From NCBI GenBank assembly GCA_964457945.1, contig CAYWFX010000004.1, forward strand, positions 124,001 through 188,000: 64,000 nt of DNA, in the 5' to 3' direction. Below, one piece after another: positions 61,564 to 64,000 of the stretch (within the stretch, counting starts at the first letter, position 1; each line of letters opens with the position of its first letter). The position numbers and the translations under genes are program-made. The notes under the pieces are model-generated. The model ran no database searches and had not been told where the DNA came from. It saw only the letters and a list, made by a program, of their open reading frames with translations. The stretch is from PHAA01 sp964457945 (GTDB lineage: Bacteria; Bacillota; Syntrophomonadia; Syntrophomonadales; Syntrophomonadaceae).

Positions 61564-63622
61564 TTATCTAAGCTTGGTGCAAGAATTTATGGAATCAGGC
61601 GGAAAAATGGAACAATGCCTGGAGGGTTTCATATACCGGGAGGAACAGTCGCGCTTTGCCAGCGCCGTCGCTCGAGCCTTCGAAAATGATACTTTTCTGG
61701 CTGCAGAGGCGGGAACAGGGGTGGGAAAGACCTATGCTTATCTAGTGCCTGCTCTAATCTGGGCGAAACAGAACCAGGATAAGGTGGTCATATCCACTAA
61801 GACCAAAGCTTTGCAGCAGCAGATTGTCGATACCGATTTGCCGGAATTAGAAAAAGCCATGGGCTATGCATTGAAATACACCGAGGCCAAAGGACGGGAT
61901 AATTATGTATGCTGGCATAAATACCAGAACATATTAGCGGGCAGAAAACGACTGGAATCTGGCGAAACCGATTTCATAGAAGCAATATTAAGCTGGGCTG
62001 AGCTTACCAAAAGCGGTGATCGTAAAGAACTGGCTTTAAAGCAGGAAATGATGCAGCACTGGGGGCTAATCGCTGCCGATCGAAATAACTGTCAGAGAGA
62101 AATGTGCTCCTATCGAGACAAGTGTTTTCGCTTGAAGATGATAAAAAGCATGAATAAAGCTGATCTTATTGTAACTAATCATGCTTTGCTATTATCAAAT
62201 GTTTTGGTTGATAACAGTATTCTACCCGAGTTTCAATATTTGGTTATTGATGAAGCTCATACCTTTACTAAAGAATCGTTTGAGCGCTTGGCCCATCGTT
62301 TTTCTCTATATGATACTCTCAATATTCTGGAAGTATTATATGTAAAAGATAAACGCTCCAAAAAAGGTTATTTATTTCACCTGCGGAGCAGTTACGCCCA
62401 TCTCAGCGTAATGATTGATGAAGCTGGAATATTGGTAGATAAAGCTATTCAGCTGACCCGGAAAATATTTGATGTCATTGGCAAAGGGTTGAAGTATGGG
62501 GATGAATTTAATTTCAGTCATATATTAAGCCCTGGGGATAAAAAACGCGATTGGTTTGCGTATATGCATGAAATTTACCGGCAGGGATGGAAACCTAATA
62601 TCGACCTGCTGCTTAATAAGTTAAGAGATATAGCAATGGAACTGGATGGGGAGACGGAAGGCGGCGACCTAGTGGGAATTACCAATGCTCTACAGGAAAT
62701 CGATGATACCGCCTTTATTATAATGGCAGAAGAAATAAATTTTGACGAAAGCATTAGCTGGTTGGATTGCTTGAAAGGTAAAGCGGTGGCAATATGTTCT
62801 GCGGCTGTGCATAGCGGGGATAAACTGAATCAACAGCTGTACCCGAAGCTTAAGGCCCTGGTTATGGTATCCGCTACCCTGGCTATTGAGGATCGCTTCG
62901 ATCATTTCATAGACCGAAACGGTTTAAACGAGTATGCTAGAGATGGGAAAATGGAAACCCTATTGGAACACTCGCCTTTTGATTATCAGAAGCAGGCCTG
63001 CCTATATGTGGTAAGGGATATGCCTGATCCGAGCAGCCAAACGTTTAACCGGGAAGTTAATAATGTTCTGGCTGATATTTTTTCGGCCCAGGGTGGGCAG
63101 ACCATGGTCTTGTTTACCTCCAAGAAGCATATGCAGGAGGCGGCTGCTGAGCTGCGTCCTTTTTGTCAGCAGCATAACCTGAAATTACTGGTTCAACACG
63201 AAGACGGAGAGTTTGCCAGTCTAGTGGAGGAATTTAAGGGCCATGAAAATAGTATTTTAATGGGGGTAGAGACCTTTTGGGAAGGAATAGACCTGAAAGG
63301 GGAAGTGCTAAAATGTCTCGTCATTGTCAAGTTGCCATTTCGTTCACCATCAGATCCTTATTGCAGTGCCTGGGACAGATACTATAAAATGCAGGGCAAA
63401 AATAGTTTTGCCAACTTCATGCTTCCTGATGCGGCAGTTCGTTTTAAGCAGGGGGTAGGCCGTCTGATTAGGAGCGAGGGTGACCGGGGAGCGGTAGTGG
63501 TGCTGGATACCAGGTTAATTAACCGCAGCTATGGGGCAGTTTTTAAGAACAGCATTCCCATTAAGAACCTGATCTCACTGCCCAGGACAGAACTTAAGGA
63601 GCAACTGGAGCAATGGGTATAA
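61556..63622 (+). CDS. DinG-like superfamily 2 DNA helicase with Fe-S cysteines
   Basis: A 688-residue XPD/DinG-family helicase. Walker A is AEAGTGVGKTYAYL (about residue 50), DEAH is LVIDEAHTF, and four cysteines (YVCWHKY, then C-x4-C-x5-C in NNCQREMCSYRDKCF) lie where XPD/DinG hold a [4Fe-4S] cluster. Later motifs include GVETFWEGIDLKGE and VGRLIRSEGDRGAV. It lacks the N-terminal exonuclease domain of Bacillus DinG. ATG 61556 follows GAAAGGA. Role in DNA repair or R-loop processing is inferred. Confidence 0.9.
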   Translation: MNNYLSLVQEFMESGGKMEQCLEGFIYREEQSRFASAVARAFENDTFLAAEAGTGVGKTYAYLVPALIWAKQNQDKVVISTKTKALQQQIVDTDLPELEKAMGYALKYTEAKGRDNYVCWHKYQNILAGRKRLESGETDFIEAILSWAELTKSGDRKELALKQEMMQHWGLIAADRNNCQREMCSYRDKCFRLKMIKSMNKADLIVTNHALLLSNVLVDNSILPEFQYLVIDEAHTFTKESFERLAHRFSLYDTLNILEVLYVKDKRSKKGYLFHLRSSYAHLSVMIDEAGILVDKAIQLTRKIFDVIGKGLKYGDEFNFSHILSPGDKKRDWFAYMHEIYRQGWKPNIDLLLNKLRDIAMELDGETEGGDLVGITNALQEIDDTAFIIMAEEINFDESISWLDCLKGKAVAICSAAVHSGDKLNQQLYPKLKALVMVSATLAIEDRFDHFIDRNGLNEYARDGKMETLLEHSPFDYQKQACLYVVRDMPDPSSQTFNREVNNVLADIFSAQGGQTMVLFTSKKHMQEAAAELRPFCQQHNLKLLVQHEDGEFASLVEEFKGHENSILMGVETFWEGIDLKGEVLKCLVIVKLPFRSPSDPYCSAWDRYYKMQGKNSFANFMLPDAAVRFKQGVGRLIRSEGDRGAVVVLDTRLINRSYGAVFKNSIPIKNLISLPRTELKEQLEQWV

Positions 63623-63630
63623 ATTATTTG

Positions 63631-63664
63631 GGGACGATCAAAGTTTTTTTGATCGTCCCTTTTA
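63631..63664 (+). terminator. Terminator after the helicase gene
   Basis: GGGACGATCAAA pairs with TTTGATCGTCCC around GTTTT, followed by TTTTT. Strong intrinsic terminator. Confidence 0.9.
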
Positions 63665-63694
63665 AACAGTTAGGCAAAAATATATTCGGAAAGG

Positions 63695-63723
63695 TAACAT
63701 TTTTCATCATCCCTTCATATCAT
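63695..63723 (+). promoter_or_regulatory. Possible sigma-E-like promoter of the spoVM-like gene
   Basis: TAACATTT (63695-63702), a 13-base spacer and CATATCAT (63716-63723) resemble the mother-cell sigma-E consensus (KMATATT, CATACAHT) only partly. It lies 70 bases before the micropeptide gene. Confidence 0.3.
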
Positions 63724-63792
63724 AAAGTGAATTCAATTAAGATCTTGCAAAAAGCAGGTTTTTGAAAAGCTTTTTAAAAAGGGGTGAATGTA

Positions 63793-63858
63793 GTGCAGGT
63801 TTATTATATTCGTATTCCAAGTTTTTTGAGAGATATCTTGCTTAAAATTTGGGGGTAA
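63793..63858 (+). CDS. spoVM: SpoVM-like sporulation micropeptide
   Basis: A 21-residue peptide MQVYYIRIPSFLRDILLKIWG with a GTG start and AAAAAGGGGTGA upstream. It aligns from residue 1 with Bacillus SpoVM (26 residues): Tyr4, Ile6, basic 7, hydrophobic 8, Pro9, Phe11, Leu12 and Ile15 all match, including Pro9, known to be needed for SpoVM to recognise the curved forespore membrane. SpoVM anchors SpoIVA at the start of spore coat assembly. It stands alone between two terminators. Short length leaves some doubt, but the pattern is specific. Confidence 0.82.
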   Translation: MQVYYIRIPSFLRDILLKIWG

Positions 63859-63863
63859 ACGGG

Positions 63864-63886
63864 GGAGTAGCTGTCTACTCCTTTTT
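63864..63886 (+). terminator. Terminator after the spoVM-like gene
   Basis: GGAGTAG pairs with CTACTCC around CTGT, followed by TTTTTC, six bases after the micropeptide stop. Confidence 0.85.
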
Positions 63887-63909
63887 CTTTGGGCGAGGAG
63901 GTTTAAGAG

Positions 63910-63984
63910 ATGCTCAATCTGCGACTGACTATAGCTGGTTTGTTCATTTTATGCGGATTGCTGCTCTTATGCCTGAGTCGTTGA
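63910..63984 (+). CDS. Candidate 24-residue single-helix membrane peptide
   Basis: ATG 63910 is preceded by GGCGAGGAGG at good spacing and encodes MLNLRLTIAGLFILCGLLLL plus CLSR, almost wholly one hydrophobic helix with basic ends. It follows the spoVM-like gene and its terminator. I recognise no family; the strong ribosome site is the main support. It could also be a leader peptide for a gene beyond the window. Confidence 0.4.
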   Translation: MLNLRLTIAGLFILCGLLLLCLSR

Positions 63985-64000
63985 CACATTAGGTTTAATT

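Overview
The window is a low-to-mid GC Firmicutes chromosome segment from an anaerobic, motile, spore-forming clostridium. The evidence is a PolC-type polymerase III at the usual Firmicutes rimP-nusA-ylxR-ylxQ-infB locus, the pnp-ylxY-mlpA-ymxH gene order, an alpha/beta-type SASP, a SpoVM-like micropeptide, chemotaxis genes of Gram-positive type (CheC and CheD beside sigma-28) and MEP-pathway isoprenoid genes. The overall style fits Syntrophomonadaceae, but that placement is an inference. One run of 100 N (24350-24449) interrupts infB inside a tandem repeat, so this is a draft assembly.

Layout. 1-5.9 kb: end of a motility/chemotaxis operon (cheA partial, cheW, cheC, cheD, sigD, fapA-like, two small genes). 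5.9-8.9 kb: rpsB-tsf-pyrH-frr, with its own promoter and an internal attenuator. 8.9-16.8 kb: a long palindromic element, then uppS-cdsA-permease-dxr-rseP-ispG-proS (undecaprenyl phosphate, phospholipid, MEP pathway, site-2 protease). 16.9-21.3 kb: an MgtC-like gene and a short polC. 21.4-29.8 kb: rimP-nusA-rnpM-ylxQ-infB-rbfA-nrnA-truB-ribF. 30-37.4 kb: rpsO, pnp, vanW-like, polysaccharide deacetylase, D,D-carboxypeptidase, M16 protease, dut, ymxH. 37.5-43.6 kb, minus strand: a four-gene phosphorelay (hybrid kinase, REC-Hpt, PocR-PAS4 kinase, single-domain REC) with no DNA-binding output. 43.8-47.8 kb: guaB, a small MgtC-like gene, SASP (minus), a radical SAM enzyme, a PhoU-like DUF47 protein. 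48.1-51.2 kb: an accessory module of FAD oxidoreductase, small membrane protein and LuxR regulator. 51.2-56.6 kb: corA-type transporter (minus), class A PBP, glnB/glnK, amtB. 57-63.6 kb: Lon-like protease, lipoprotein, DUF2197, 3D-domain protein (minus), hotdog thioesterase, DUF3343, DinG-like helicase. 63.8-64 kb: a spoVM-like gene and a small membrane peptide.

Most of the window is core housekeeping. The notable departures are a PolC with no inserted proofreading exonuclease, an IF2 N-terminal domain built into a membrane-anchored motility-operon protein, a 57-bp minisatellite inside infB, three genes whose best start is an AUC/AUU-type codon (pnp, the IF2N-like protein, vanW-like), a 160-bp palindrome abutting uppS, and several structured intergenic regions. 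No tRNA, rRNA, CRISPR array, transposase gene or prophage gene was seen.
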